Assembly: GCA_036365145.1 (NCBI GenBank)
Contig: JAEOAD010000034.1
Coordinates: 22,062,001-22,126,000 of the forward strand
Direction: 5' to 3'
Source: Orientallactaga sibirica
Lineage: Eukaryota; Chordata; Mammalia; Rodentia; Dipodidae
DNA length: 64,000 nucleotides
The stretch's first letter is position 1; each line of letters begins with the position of its first letter. This document shows, in pieces, positions 11,871-22,871 of the stretch. The notes under the pieces are model-generated. The model searched no databases. It was not told where the DNA came from and saw nothing but the letters and a program-made list of their open reading frames with translations. The position numbers were made by a program, and so were the translations under genes.

Positions 11871-12559
11871 GCATCTCAAGAGGGTTCTCCAGAGCACCAC
11901 ATTTCCGAAGATGTCTCCAACAGGGTCAAACGGAAACGACAGTGACAATACAGCATCAAGCCCGTGGCAAGTCGAAGCACTCACAGATCAGGTAATGGAC
12001 CCACTACTATTGCTGTCACATGTCATCTTCTGCCAAGGGACCATGTACTTCTAACAGATGGAGCTTGTTGCCCAGGTTCTGAGTCTCGTTTTGGACCTCA
12101 GGCAAGCCTTCGCTGGACCTGAGACTCTTCACAGGTCAACAAGGGGGCGAGGTGGAGGCTGAATCAGATCCTTTCCCCCACCTTTCCCCATCTGCCACTT
12201 TGCGTTGAGTTGACCCAACCTCAATCAGACCCCTCTATGACTAGTGGAATGTGGAGGAACAGTGGCCTATGGGAGATCCTCCTTCTTGCTCTAGCATGAG
12301 TGGTGGTAAAGAGGGAGGTCAGCCCTCCCCCAACTGGTGCCATCCCTCTCCCAGCTTCATCCATTCCTTATGACCAGTTTCGCCACAGGACCTGCCTGGG
12401 CAAGGCTATTTTTGGATCCATTCCACCCTCTTCTTCCCTCTCAAATGAATGTTAAGTTGTTCTTTTCCATTTTCTTATTAAGGGTGTTCTTGGAAAGAAA
12501 ATATTATTCCAAATCCAGAAATTTTATTTCTAAATTTGTGCAAATGTAAGTTGTAAGAC
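11871..12559. other. Non-repeat DNA
   Basis: No gene or repeat recognised. It leads into the AT-rich block beginning near 12.56 kb. Confidence 0.4.
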
Positions 12560-13560
12560 ATTAGCTGCATTTCACATTTTGTGCAAATGGCAGAAACAGG
12601 CAATTCGTGTGCTATGGGATGGGGGCTGGCCAACGATTTCGATAAAATAAACCCTTTTTTAATTTAAATGCTAATGCACTGAATTAAAATTTAATAACTG
12701 AGGAAATTGAAAAGCCGAGCAGGAATATTGGAAATAAATCCAAGCAGAAACAGCTGAAATTAAAAATTCTAGAGAGTGGGAGGACAGCAGCTAAGCTGTC
12801 TTATATGATTACATTTTTTTTTTTTCAGAATGAAGCAAAAAAAAAAAAATCCTATCTCTCGCTGGCTCTAGGGCAGTAAATCCACAGTGCTGTGATTTAT
12901 TGCTCAATTTTCCTGAGGGAAAAAGGCTTTCTTTCATGCTGAAATATTTCATAAATTTCAAGCCAGCATAAATTCTTAATTTAAAAGTTATGGAGGTCAC
13001 ATTTAGTGCACTGGTACAGTTCCAAAATCTTAAAGGAATAGCAGCGACCAAAAAAAAAAAAAAAATGCAAAAGGGGGGGTAGAATTTGTTCTTTCTCTCG
13101 CTCTCTCTTTTTTTTTTTCCTTTTTTTCCTTTTGGTCTTAATTCACAAGTTGAAATTTCATATTAAAGATTCCTCCTGGATGGCCAGAACCCAAGCATGT
13201 GGAGGACTGGTGTGTGTTTGGAAATCAGCTGCAAAAGATAAAGAGATAAAGATTTAATTCAATTATAAAAAGGCATTTTTTTAAAGCCACTTGAGGAATT
13301 TCTGGTAAAAATTTCCTCCCTTCACTGCCTAGGAAGGGGGGAGGGTGGCCAATGCAATTGCTTCTCTTAGATCTCCAATCTTTTGTGCACAGTGATATAT
13401 TCATTTGTTATACAGCTGTTCAGCGGCGGAAAGAATGCTGGGGCGCCCATAATTCTAAGCAAATCAATCAAAAATTAATGATTTGTCATGCTTGCACAAT
13501 GGAGGAAAAACAGCTCCTTGGGTCCTGGCTGCCTGATCTGAAAGAATGAAATGCCTTTCT
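12560..13560. promoter_or_regulatory. Candidate conserved non-coding / enhancer block
   Basis: About one kilobase free of recognisable interspersed repeats, in a window otherwise studded with SINEs. It is rich in homeodomain-type cores: TTAATTTAAATGCTAATGCA near 12659, GAATTAAAATTTAATAAC near 12681, and CAATCAATCAAAAATTAATG near 13462. Further motifs are CAGCTGAAATTAAAAATTC near 12750 and ACAGCTGTTCAGCGG near 13412. Three homopolymer runs break it. No splice-bounded coding exon is visible. The call rests on composition and motif density; cross-species alignment is needed to establish conservation. Confidence 0.45.
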
Positions 13561-13640
13561 GTGATAAGAGCCAAGCCAGAGGCTTAGGTGTCACCACAAA
13601 CTGGGGCCTCGTGGTCGCCCAGCTCTGGGAGGGCAGAGGG

Positions 13641-13677
13641 GCCGCCATCTTGGAGCGAGCACGTCCAAGATGGCGCC
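13641..13677. promoter_or_regulatory. Two opposed YY1-type sites forming an inverted repeat
   Basis: GCCGCCATCTTGG at 13641-13653 matches the YY1 consensus, and CCAAGATGGCGCC at 13665-13677 is the same motif on the other strand. CCATCTTGG (13645-13653) and CCAAGATGG (13665-13673) are perfect complements separated by 11 bp. The surroundings carry several CpGs (GAGCGAGCACGTCC, CACGGCGCGCAG), unlike the rest of the window. YY1 sites of this form are typical of promoters and chromatin-loop anchors; occupancy here is inference. Confidence 0.55.
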
Positions 13678-14078
13678 AGCACGGACCCTGCACGGCGCGC
13701 AGTTCCGTAGTGCTTTAATTAGGATCTTGGCTTTTCCCTCCCCCATGGCAACTTGAAAATCACTTCCTCTCTGGAGGGCTGCCTGGCTCCCCCCCCCCAC
13801 TAGATTTAATTTGTCCCTGCTCATTGTTCTCTCAACACTGCTAAGGCACTGCCATCAATGCCGTCCACCAACTCTATGTACCTAGAACGGCCACCACGTT
13901 ACTCAGAACGTGTGTCACCCCTCTCAGGCGAAGACCATGTTGACACATGCCATGTCTGTAGCACCCAGCTAGGGCAAATGTTGAACCACCATTGTTGAAT
14001 GTGTTTGTTGGGATTGTTTCTCAGGAAATACTGGTAACAAGGTTGTCCACATGTCTACTTGCATGAAATGCCCCAGCG

Positions 14079-14080
<2 letters not shown>

Positions 14081-14127
<47 letters not shown>
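14081..14127. repeat. (GT)n microsatellite
   Basis: About 23 uninterrupted GT units at the 3' edge of the adjoining antisense B4. Confidence 0.97.
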
Positions 14128-14128
<1 letters not shown>

Positions 14129-14360
14129 TGGGCTATGCTTGTTCACATGTATATGGAAACACATGCCTGCAGGTGTAGAGGCCAAAGAACAATTCAAGGA
14201 GTCATCTTCAAATATACCATACCTCTTCTTGGAAGCAGAGTCTCTCATTGGCCTGGAGTTCACCAGTTAGGATAAACTAGCTGACCAGCAAGCTCCAGAA
14301 CCCTCCTATCTCTACCTCCTCTGTGCTGGGATAACAGGTGCATGCCACCATGCCTATACA
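14128..14360 (-). mobile_element. B4-type SINE, 5'-truncated
   Basis: CAGAGTCTCTCATTGGCCTGGAGTTCACC, CTAGCTGACCAGCAAGC and GCTGGGATAACAGGTGCATGCCACCATGCC are antisense B4; the ID head is missing. Confidence 0.75.
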
Positions 14361-14619
14361 TATAAAACAGATGTTGATTCAAATATTACAATCCTGTTTT
14401 TAACGTCAATTGGTACATCTAGCGCTATAGAAAGATGTAAAGCCCCAGCTGCAGGACCTGCCCAGGGGTCCTCTAATATTTATGAAGGACAGTGATTTCT
14501 GATGCAACTCAAGCCACATTTAGCTATCGCTTTCCAACACCCAGTGTATCCCCAACATTGATCATGCCATTTTCTGTCTTTCTCAACAAGGTGCAAGACT
14601 CAAGTAAGAAATTATGTGC

Positions 14620-15340
14620 TCGCCCAGCAAACATTCATGGAGTTCCTTCTGCAGGCCAGAGGTTATCCCTACACTCATGGCAACTACATTCAAGTGGGGG
14701 AGGGAGATGGTGCTGTTAGGTGTAAGAAGTAAAATATGTTTCCTGCCTGCTTAAAGCAGTCTGTTCTGCAGAAGGGCAGAGAAAGGTAGGGGTGTCAGGA
14801 ATGCTGGGTACAAGGGCAAGCTGTAGACTGCAATTTTAATTTACAAGGGTCAGGCAGGTGGTGCTGGGTGAACACTGGGAGGAGGAGAGGCTTACCATGC
14901 AGTGTCTGTGGTAGAGTGAATGACCACTGCAAAGACCACGGGCCAATAGATGCCTGGTGTGCTTAAAACCAGCAAAGATGCTGGTGTACCCAGAGAGAAT
15001 AAATGAGGATGTAATGGGGTGAGGCAATATGAGGCCAGATCATACAGGGCCTTGCAGACCATTAAAGCCTTGACTTTTACCTTAAGGAGCCATAGACAGG
15101 TTTTAGCGAAGTGACATGATTTGGCTTCCATTTCAGAACACTGGCCATGGCTGCTGTGTTGAAAACAGATCCGAGGCTGCGGAGGTTACTACTGGGTCCT
15201 GGTCAGGGACAAGGGCTGGGACTGGGGCTATGGTAGTGAAGTGGGTGGGGAGGGCTTCTGAATGTACTGGAGAGACTTGCTTGTGAACCACACATGGGGT
15301 ACAGAAATTCAAGGAAGATTTAAAAATCATGGACAGGAAG
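14620..15340 (-). mobile_element. L2-type LINE, antisense
   Basis: AGGCCAGATCATACAGGGCCTTGCAGACCATT, CTTGACTTTTACCTTAAGGAGCCATAG, AGTGACATGATTTGGCTTCC and GGCTGCTGTGTTGAAAACAG follow a widespread antisense LINE pattern (agatcatgtagggccttgtaggcc ... ggctgctgtgttgagaa) in order. Old, no open frame. Confidence 0.65.
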
Positions 15341-15430
15341 AGCAAGAAAATAGACTTCTAGGGTGGGGAGATGGATCGTGCTTGCCACACAACTCCTGAG
15401 TGCCTGAATTCAGATCCCAAGCCCAATGCA

Positions 15431-15603
15431 ATGGTTAATCTCAGTTGTCAGCTTGACAGGATTGTAAATCATGAAAAGCAAATCTCTTGGCATGTCTGTT
15501 AGGGATTTTCTAGACAAACTTGCTGATGGGACAATGTAACATGGGCTTCCTTCTCCTGTCCTGCTTTTCTTGCCATGGTGAACTTAATCTTGAAACTATA
15601 AGC

Positions 15604-15640
<37 letters not shown>

Positions 15641-15690
15641 ATTTCCTTCCTTAAGCTTGTCAGGTATTTTGTGAGAGTAACTGATGCACC
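15431..15690 (+). mobile_element. Unassigned interspersed repeat inserted in B4
   Basis: GGTTAATCTCAGTTGTCAGCTTGACAGG, GGCATGTCTGTTAGGGATTTTCTAGA and CCTTAAGCTTGTCAGGTATTTTGTG match a repeat common in rodent genomes whose class I cannot state with confidence. It contains a 35-A run at 15605-15639. Confidence 0.5.
15605..15639. repeat. Poly(A) run of 35
   Basis: Uninterrupted A35, expanded from an internal AGCCAAAATAAA-type segment of the host repeat rather than at a SINE end. Confidence 0.95.
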
Positions 15691-15950
15691 TATGTGAAAG
15701 CTGGATACTGTGGTGGACTTCTGTATGCCCAGCATGCCTTCAGTGAGGAGGAGGCAGAGACAGGAGTGTTTCCTGGAAACTTGTGAACAGAGCGGTGAAC
15801 AACAAGAGACACTGCCTCAAAATGAGGTGGAAGTGAGGACCAATCCCAAAGCTGTCCTTTGACCTCTACGTACATACCACAGCACACAAGAACATGTATG
15901 TGCATGCCTATGTGCTTATGTACGCATGCATGCACACACACACACACATG

Positions 15951-16730
15951 AGGAGAAACAAGTTAACTACACCCCTCTTGTAGGAATTAACCAAGCACTC
16001 TGAGGAGCTAAGCAAATGGCCCAAGGGCAGAGCCTTATGTGGCTTGCGGAGGCCCTCCTGTCCTTCTCACCCCCATGGCCTTTGCCCTCTGCTGCCTATG
16101 TTTGCTTCCTAGATACATTTGGTCCTTCATCTCTAGATGTGAAACCTGGAGTGAAACTTGGCCCAAGCAGATGAACAGTTTTCCTACCTAACCTCCTTGA
16201 CACAGGTAGTCCTCATATTTACACACTTGGAAATCTTGAAAAAACATCTGTTAAGACAGACTGACTGTGCCAATGTCCAATAATACCTTCACAAGTTCTA
16301 AGGAAGATTCTGTTCCTCAGAAAGTAGATACATTATAATTTCCCTAATTATGCCATGTTTCTTAGATCCCATTCAGCAGTTATGTTTTCTTTCTCACCTG
16401 AACATGGCTGCTCAATACCACTGACTGCCCTCAGTTCCAAGTTTGAGGAATGGGTGGAGGCCAACAGAAGAGATCCTGGGTAGAAAGAACTGGGTCTTGG
16501 ATGTGTGCTGGTTTCCAGTAAATATTTATAGGGATTGTCATTCTGAGCAAGACCTTGGGGGGACCAAAAGCAAGAAGAATGCATCATGTTCTCCATTCAT
16601 TCACCCAAATTCTTCTCACGGATCACTATGGAAGTGCCTATGAGCTGGACCCACACAGCTACTGGGAACACACACAAGAACAGTTGGGGAGTCAGGCAAT
16701 GATGACATAATGACTTCAAATAATCAGTTT
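15951..16730. other. Non-repeat DNA
   Basis: Nothing recognised. Confidence 0.4.
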
Positions 16731-16945
16731 AGGGCTAGAGATATGGCTTAGCAGCTAAGGTGCTTGCCCGTGAGGCATAAGGACCCATGTTTAACTCTCC
16801 AGATCCCACATAAGCCAGACGCACAAAGGGACAAAGGCAAGCACAAGGTTGCAAATGCCAACTAGGTGGTACAAGCATCTGGGGTTCGATTACAGCAGCT
16901 GAGGCCCTGGTGTGCCAATTCTCTCTCTCTAAAAAATAAAAAATA
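16731..16945 (+). mobile_element. DIP SINE, long subtype
   Basis: AGGGCTAGAGATATGGCTTA head. Between GACGCACAAAG and CATCTGGGGTTCG it carries about 30 extra bases, as do the copies at 32406, 48812 and 49502. It ends against an inverted DIP. Confidence 0.87.
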
Positions 16946-17148
16946 GATCTTTTATTTATTAGAGAGAATGAAAGAAAGAGGCAGATGAGAGGTGGAGGGA
17001 GGTACCAAGGCCTCTAGCCACTGCCAGTGAACTTCAGATGCATGCACAACTTTCTGCATCTGGTTTTATGTGGGTACTGGGGACTGAAACCCAGATCGTT
17101 GGGCTTTGCAGGCAAGTGCCTTAACTGCTGAGCCATCTCTCCAGCCCC
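16946..17148 (-). mobile_element. DIP SINE, tail-to-tail with the previous copy
   Basis: Reverse copy ending in TGAGCCATCTCTCCAGCCCC. Its A/T-rich tail abuts the tail of the plus-strand copy, making an inverted pair of about 200 bp. Confidence 0.9.
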
Positions 17149-17149
17149 A

Positions 17150-17380
17150 TTTTATTTTTTGATTCAGGATTTCTCACTGAACCTGGAGCTCACCCATTTG
17201 GCTCTACCAAGCTGGCCAGCAGGTCCCAGGAATCAATCTGTCTCTGCCTCCTCAGCACGGGGATTATACGTATATGTCACCATGCCCAGCATTTAACACA
17301 GGTGCTGGAGATCTGAAATCAGGTCCTTGCGTCTTCACACCTAGCACTCTACAGACTAATCCATCTCCCCACTCCTGTTT
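17150..17380 (-). mobile_element. B4-type SINE
   Basis: GATTCAGGATTTCTCACTGAACCTGGAGCTCACC, AAGCTGGCCAGCAGGTCCC and ATCCATCTCCCC are antisense B4. Confidence 0.8.
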
Positions 17381-17688
17381 TATTTTTAAAATTTTTATAC
17401 TGAAATAATTTCACATTTACCAAAGACTGTCAGTCATTGATCATACAGAGGCCTCCATCTATCCTTGACCAACCTAAGGAGCTGCAGGAGGGAGAACACA
17501 GTCAGAATTCTGTCTTCAAAGGGGCTCATACTAGAGACCTGAAAGTGGGTAGGGTAAAAGAGGAAGTCCACACAGGGCTGGCTGGGGTCTGAGCTGAGAT
17601 TGGTTTCCCCCTGGACCAGCAATCATAGAACTCTCTGGCTTCAGAGCCACAGCAGGAAGAAGGAAGCCAATAGCTAAGGTGGGGGTGT
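17381..17688. other. Non-repeat DNA
   Basis: Nothing recognised. Confidence 0.4.
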
Positions 17689-17689
17689 C

Positions 17690-17830
17690 TGTCCATGGGA
17701 GTCATCATAGACCCAAGGCCCACTACATAGACAAGTCAAACCTCTGAGGACCCTAGTTCTTTCATCTATAAAATGGGAAGAGGGTGCTGTGCCCACCTCT
17801 CAGGGCTGTGGTGAGACTGAAGTAAGTTTT
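17690..17830 (+). mobile_element. MIR SINE fragment
   Basis: GACAAGTCAAACCTCTGAGG, TTTCATCTATAAAATGGGAAG and CAGGGCTGTGGTGAG follow the sense MIR core. Confidence 0.7.
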
Positions 17831-17964
17831 TCAGTACCATGTTCCAAACTGGGTCTTTTTGTTCACATGGCTTCAGCTGGCCCCATTCATGCAGCACAAA
17901 GTGCCCTAAGGAGGGTAAGGCTTGCAGTGTAGCAATGGCCAGTGTCTGCAGGCTGCTCATACAT

Positions 17965-18160
17965 GGCCCTGGCTCAGGGCACCATATGCACTCACGCTTT
18001 CATTTCATGTCCTCAGTTACCCTACAAGTTAGGGTCACCCCCGGCCCTGATGGCCAGATGAAGCTTGAGAGGCAGCTGGGTACAGGGACAAGCTGGGCAA
18101 AGCTCAACCAGGATCACACTCCAAGCCCATCTTTTCAAAACACCACCCTGCCTCACCTGG
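17965..18160 (-). mobile_element. MIR SINE fragment
   Basis: TTTCATTTCATGTCCTCAGTTACCC, then AGATGAAGCTTGAGAGGC and CCAGGATCACACTCCAAGCCC, in antisense MIR order. It underlies much of the 193-aa frame at 17839-18420. Confidence 0.5.
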
Positions 18161-18890
18161 TGACCTTGGAAACTGACTTTCTCTGTCATGGGAGGGGGTG
18201 GAAACACTCCTATAGGGACATATATACAGCTGTTTATTTTCTCAAAAAAATAGAAAGAGAAAGCATCCTGCTTCTTTACAGTCACACAGTTAATCTCTCA
18301 ATTTACAGAAGAACAAGTCATGTGACTGAATTCCACAAAAATTCTCTCTCCAGGTTTATGATTTTACAGAAAACTCCAGGGAAAACTGCCTGGAGCAAGT
18401 TAAAACCAGATCAGCCATAAACCATGTCCTGGTGTACTCTCACCAAGCCAAGACTCAGATTACTCATTAAATGTGTGATAAATATTCACTTCAAATCATC
18501 AGGAAGTGGGGGAGGGACAAAAAAAAACTTTTTGAGCTTCCTGGGTGGGGAGACCCACTATAAATGCAGGAAGGGCTGCAAACTCCAAGACTATCCTAGA
18601 ACTGACAGCAGGGGAGTTGTCTTTAAATGAGATAAGTGTTGAGGGGACTGTCTGCCAATCCTCCAGGGGACCCAAGGGTTGATCACTCTGTAAATGGTCA
18701 AGGTCAAGTTGACTGCACAGATGGCCTTACTGGGAAGAAGAGCCTGTCAGCTCTTGGGAAGGGTGTCCTGGTCCTCAGTCTGCTCATGTGCCAAGAAGGC
18801 TGCTAAAATATCAGTCAGTCTCTTGAACCCTTTCAGCACCTGGAACCAGGCAGCAAACCTGGCTTCAAATTCTTCTAGGGCCACAAGACA
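18161..18890. other. Non-repeat DNA
   Basis: No gene or repeat recognised. Confidence 0.4.
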
Positions 18891-18894
18891 CCAT

Positions 18895-19230
18895 GATCTT
18901 GGTGCTGGAGAAATGGTTAACAACACTTTGTATAAGCATGAGGATCTGAAGAGGCCTGAGACCGCTCCAGTTTGATGCTCCCAGCCCCTCTGGAAAAAGC
19001 CAGGTTTGATCACTCACATTCATAACCCAAGTCCTGTGGGGAGCAGAGACTGAAGAATCATTGGGGCTCACAAAAAAAGAAACCTCTGGAATCAGTGAGA
19101 AAATCCGAATCAAGGAATAATTAGTGGAGGGGGACACCCAATGTTTTCCTCTGGCCTCCACAGGTGAGAGCATGGCACACAGCATCAGTACATACATGTG
19201 CATAACCACCCTTCCCACATGCCACCCATA
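18895..19230 (+). mobile_element. B4-type SINE, diverged
   Basis: GGTGCTGGAGAAATGGTTAA head, and the tail GGACACCCAATGTTTTCCTCTGGCCTCCACAGG matches the sense B4 tail. Confidence 0.7.
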
Positions 19231-19494
19231 CTAAAGACATATATAAAAAAAGAAACTATGTTATCTTTCTCTAGTAACATCCTGCCTCAGTCTGCTCTTC
19301 CCTAATGTAAAATGACACAAATCCCCCCTGCATATGGCTTATAGATAGATAAAACTATATACAGCCAGTATTAACAATCTTTCAGGACCCACAGACCTGG
19401 ATGATGTCATTATGGTGACACAGGTGGTGGGATATAAAATTAATGTATTACAATACATTAAAATAAAACAATCACGATTACTCCAGCCTGCCAG

Positions 19495-19735
19495 TTTTGC
19501 TATAGCAGTTCCCATTGTGGTACCTGGGGGCCAACAGGCTGGGTTCAAACCCTGGCTCTGTATTCACAAGGTGTGTGACACTGGGTAAGTCACTTAAGCT
19601 CTGTGGCTCAGCTTCTTCATATGCCACACAGGGATAATAATAGCAGTTACCTCACAAGGTTACTGAAGACCCAATCAGCTCCCTGCACAGTGCCTGGCAC
19701 ATATTGAGTGCTATGTTAGTATCACTTATATAAAC
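19495..19735 (+). mobile_element. MIR SINE, nearly full length
   Basis: GGCTGGGTTCAAACCCTGGCTCTG, ACACTGGGTAAGTCACTTAAGC, AGGGATAATAATAGCAGTTACC and AGTGCCTGGCACATATTGAG run in order. The best MIR in the window. Confidence 0.9.
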
Positions 19736-19804
19736 AACTACCTTTTATTAAAATGAATTCTCAGTAATATGCTTCAGCTATAAAATTATCATTTATTTCC
19801 TAGA

Positions 19805-19905
19805 ATGGTGAGGCACACCTATAGTCCCAAAACTGGGGAGACTAGTGCAAGAATTCTAGGCCAACTTGTGCTATACAGGAAGACCCTAAACTCTAAACAT
19901 AATTA
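19805..19905 (+). mobile_element. Old B1-type SINE
   Basis: GGTGAGGCACACCTATAGTCCC and TCTAGGCCAACTTGTGC form a decayed B1 body. Confidence 0.6.
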
Positions 19906-20059
19906 AGTAAATGTATATATATATATACACACACACAAAATACAACATTATCATTTATGAATTGGGCAAGTCCCTTATTCTCTCTGAATCTTGGTTTGCC
20001 CAGGTATAGTAAATTTGATGAAATGTACTCTGAGGATCCTCCCCGATATAAATCTCGCT

Positions 20060-20220
20060 GATGCTGCTGTCTGTTTTTGCCTGGCTGTCTTTATGTCTGG
20101 ATTACTCTCTATTCTGACCTCCTCTAGGAAGCCCATCCTGACCACAGGGACACCCTGACCCCACCATTCTAAGGACATGCACTGAGGAATAACACCGCCC
20201 TTTGTAAGTGCTCTGAGCGT
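20060..20220 (+). mobile_element. L2-type fragment
   Basis: CTGACCTCCTCTAGGAAGCCCATCCTGACC resembles the L2 3' coding end (ctccaggaagccttccctgacc). Short. Confidence 0.45.
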
Positions 20221-20397
20221 GGCTAGCTGTTTTGAGCTCCTCTATGGCTCACACAGCACACAGGGCCAGGACATGCAGATGGGAGTTCATAGGGCCAGTC
20301 AACTGGTGAAAAACATGAATGAGCTGTACTGCCAAGACACAGAGAACTGTGGTGCTGAGTGGAGTCTAGGGAATCATCTTGACTAAGAATAGCAAAC

Positions 20398-20629
20398 AGG
20401 GCTGGAGAGATGGCTTAGCAGTTAAGGCATTTGCCTGAGAAGCCAAAGGACCTTGGTTTGATTCCCCAGGACCCACGTAAGCCAGATGCACAAGGAGGCA
20501 CATGCGTCTGGAGTTCGTTTGCAGTGGCTAGAGGCCCTGGCAGGCCCATCCTCTCCCCCCACCCCAACACCATGTTTGCCTCTTGTCCTCTCTCACTCTC
20601 TCAAATAAATAAAAATAAATTTAAAGAAA
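20398..20629 (+). mobile_element. DIP SINE with target-site duplication
   Basis: GGGCTGGAGAGATGGCTTAG through TCTGGAGTTCGTTTGCAGTGG, close to the consensus of the family. The flanks AAGAATAGCAAA and AAGAGTAGCAAA are the duplication. Confidence 0.95.
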
Positions 20630-20639
20630 AAGAGTAGCA

Positions 20640-21328
20640 AATAGACTTTATTTCAGTGTTAATCCTAATCAATCAGAAGTGGTTGCCTAGGACAATGTCC
20701 CCAGAGGATTGTGGGATCAGATCAGAGCTCAGCTAGAGAGTACTGATTGGTTAAAGTTACCTCCTTCTCATTTGCAAAACCGTTTTTATGCAATGGAGCT
20801 ATGACCTTTTGAATTTTATACTAAAAAGAGACATCAAAGAAAAGAAAAGTATACAAATAATAAATTCCAAAATGAAAATATATATATATACATATGAGTA
20901 AATGCAAGTCTCACTTTTGTTGTGAAAGAAATAATTACAAAAGGGCAAAGTAGATGTTCTAAGTTTTTTTTTTTTTTTTAAATAAAAAGAAAAGTCTGGA
21001 ATACATGCTCAAAGTAGAAATCTTATGAATTCCTATTGCAAAATAACTCCTGGCCAGCCAACCACAATCTCTATAAATATATCACAAGATCAACAGTCCA
21101 GGCAAACAGGGGGTGGAGAGGAACAACTGCATGATTTTTTCAAAATCAAAACAGTTTCTCTCTCAGTTGGAAAGGAAGAAGTCATCCACTTCTCTACAAC
21201 ATGAGGCCCATGAAGAAAGGGAAGATTGTAATTTACACATCTCAACGGGTGCCTGCTGAAAAATGTGGGTAGTCGTACTATTCTGAAATTAGTCTACAAT
21301 TCTGTTTCTTTGTAAAGGATAAAAATCT
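20640..21328. other. Non-repeat AT-rich DNA
   Basis: No gene or clear repeat. Contains a short (TA)n near 20878 and a T-run near 20965. Confidence 0.4.
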
Positions 21329-21334
21329 GGCATT

Positions 21335-21556
21335 CTTTTTGTAGTATTTTTATTTACTTGCAAGCAGGGGGGGGGGAGAGGGAGAGGGAGGAAGGGAGGG
21401 AGAGAATGGGCACACCAGGGCCTCCAGCTGCTACAAAGAAACTCCAGATGCATGTGCCACTATGCATATGGCTTTATGTGGGTCCTGGGGAATTGAAACC
21501 AGATCGTTAGGCTTTGCAAGCAAGTGCCATAGCAGCTAAGCCATCTCTCCAGCTCA
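21335..21556 (-). mobile_element. DIP SINE with purine-rich tail
   Basis: Reverse copy. The tail has become a G-rich purine run (21367-21407, starting with ten Gs) on the plus strand. Ends in TAAGCCATCTCTCCAGC. Confidence 0.9.
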
Positions 21557-21894
21557 AAATCGGATACTTTGAATTCATTAGGGCAGCTGCAAATTTACAG
21601 TGGCTTCCATGGGACTACACAGAGTGGGAACAGCCAGTCAGGGTCTGACCAAGAATGTCCTTCACAGTGTGGACCAAAATAACACACAAAAAACGAAAAG
21701 GCTAAAAAAAAAAAAAAAAAAATCATTCTAGGTCTTTTAAATAGAGACAATTTAATATAGGGATTTGAATATACAGGTGACACTGAGCTCAGAAGCCAAA
21801 CAGGACAATGAAGACATTGGTCAGAGTTTAGCATATGAGGGAGCTGCTGTAGCCAGAAGACCTGGGCCTGGAAAAAGAAATTCATAAGCGACTT
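21557..21894. other. Non-repeat DNA
   Basis: Nothing recognised apart from an A-run near 21704. Confidence 0.4.
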
Positions 21895-21895
21895 T

Positions 21896-22058
21896 AGGGC
21901 TGTAGAGATGACTTAGCAGTTAAGGCACTTGCCTGCAAAGTCTAAGGACCCCAGCTTCAATTCCCCAGAACCCACGTAAGCTAGATGCACAAAGTGGCAC
22001 ATGCATCTGGAGTTCATTTACTGTGGCTAGAGGCCCTGACATGCCCGTTCTCTCTCTC

Positions 22059-22122
<64 letters not shown>

Positions 22123-22137
22123 CAATAAAATATTTTT
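21896..22137 (+). mobile_element. DIP SINE with expanded (TC)n(AC)n tail
   Basis: GGGCTGTAGAGATGACTTAG head. The tail pyrimidine tract has grown to (TC)n followed by about 14 AC units (22051-22121), then CCAATAAAATA. Confidence 0.92.
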
Positions 22138-22856
22138 AATTGGCTTTAACAAAAGTTGGAGCTGCCCAGCAAGCAGTATATTATGGCAAGAGCTGCCCAA
22201 TGTTAGGGCACCTCAAAGGGAAGCCAGAGGAAGACGGAAAAGATCTAGAGAAACAGAGCACGAGAGAGGAGACACTACCTAGCGTCTCCTTCCTGTCCTG
22301 TTCCAATCTTTCTGCTGAGCACCCTATAAGCTGAAGGATTTGAAGGCCAGACTGCATGAGCACCTCGGAAATGTAGTTCTTTACCACAGCACAAGAGGGT
22401 AAAGGATGTGTTGGAACTGAGCTCAGCTCACAGAGGACCCTTCAAAAGGTCAGAGGCAGTGGCTGCTGCCACAAGGTCCACCTGATGCTACCATCCTCTG
22501 CCCCTCGCAGCAAGATTATAGCTCAAAGGTCTGAGAACTTCAAGTGGGACTACCAATTCCCTACCCTACACATGGGTTGGATGCCTGAACAGTCTTGTTG
22601 GGACATTTTTACCTCCAACTTTTTCTAAGGGTTTACTATTGGCAGAAATTTTTGATTACAGAAGGCTACCTGTTCCCAACCCACTACCTGGGAGACCCAA
22701 CACCCAGGGAACACGCCAGAGGCACCCCTTGACCAAATTGAGTCACTAGTACCCTTATAGGGAACAAGGACAAAGGCTCCATGGGCCCCAAATTATTCAA
22801 CCCTCAAGGCCACTCTAGATAAACACTACAACATCTGTTGTTGAAGTATGATAAAA
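22138..22856. other. Non-repeat DNA
   Basis: No gene or repeat recognised. Confidence 0.4.
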
Positions 22857-22871
22857 GGCAAAAGCATTTTT

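Larger units (their letters stand above)
15360..15950 (+). mobile_element. B4-type SINE split by a later insertion
   Basis: The ID-like head (GGTGGGGAGATGGATCGTGCTTGCC...GATCCCAAGCCC) stops near 15430. The B1-like body and TGACCTCTACGTACATACC tail resume near 15690. The material between is a different repeat. Confidence 0.7.

Noticed and set aside
13600..13720. CpG-island promoter of a gene
   Set aside because: CpG enrichment spans only about 100 bp and no first exon or splice donor can be supported; kept as YY1-type sites only.
14021..14270. Frames with poly-His/Thr or poly-Cys/Val
   Set aside because: Translation of the (GT)n microsatellite.
17839..18420. 193-aa plus-strand open frame
   Set aside because: It runs through an antisense MIR fragment and unique flanks; the product has no recognisable motif and an opposing frame overlaps it.
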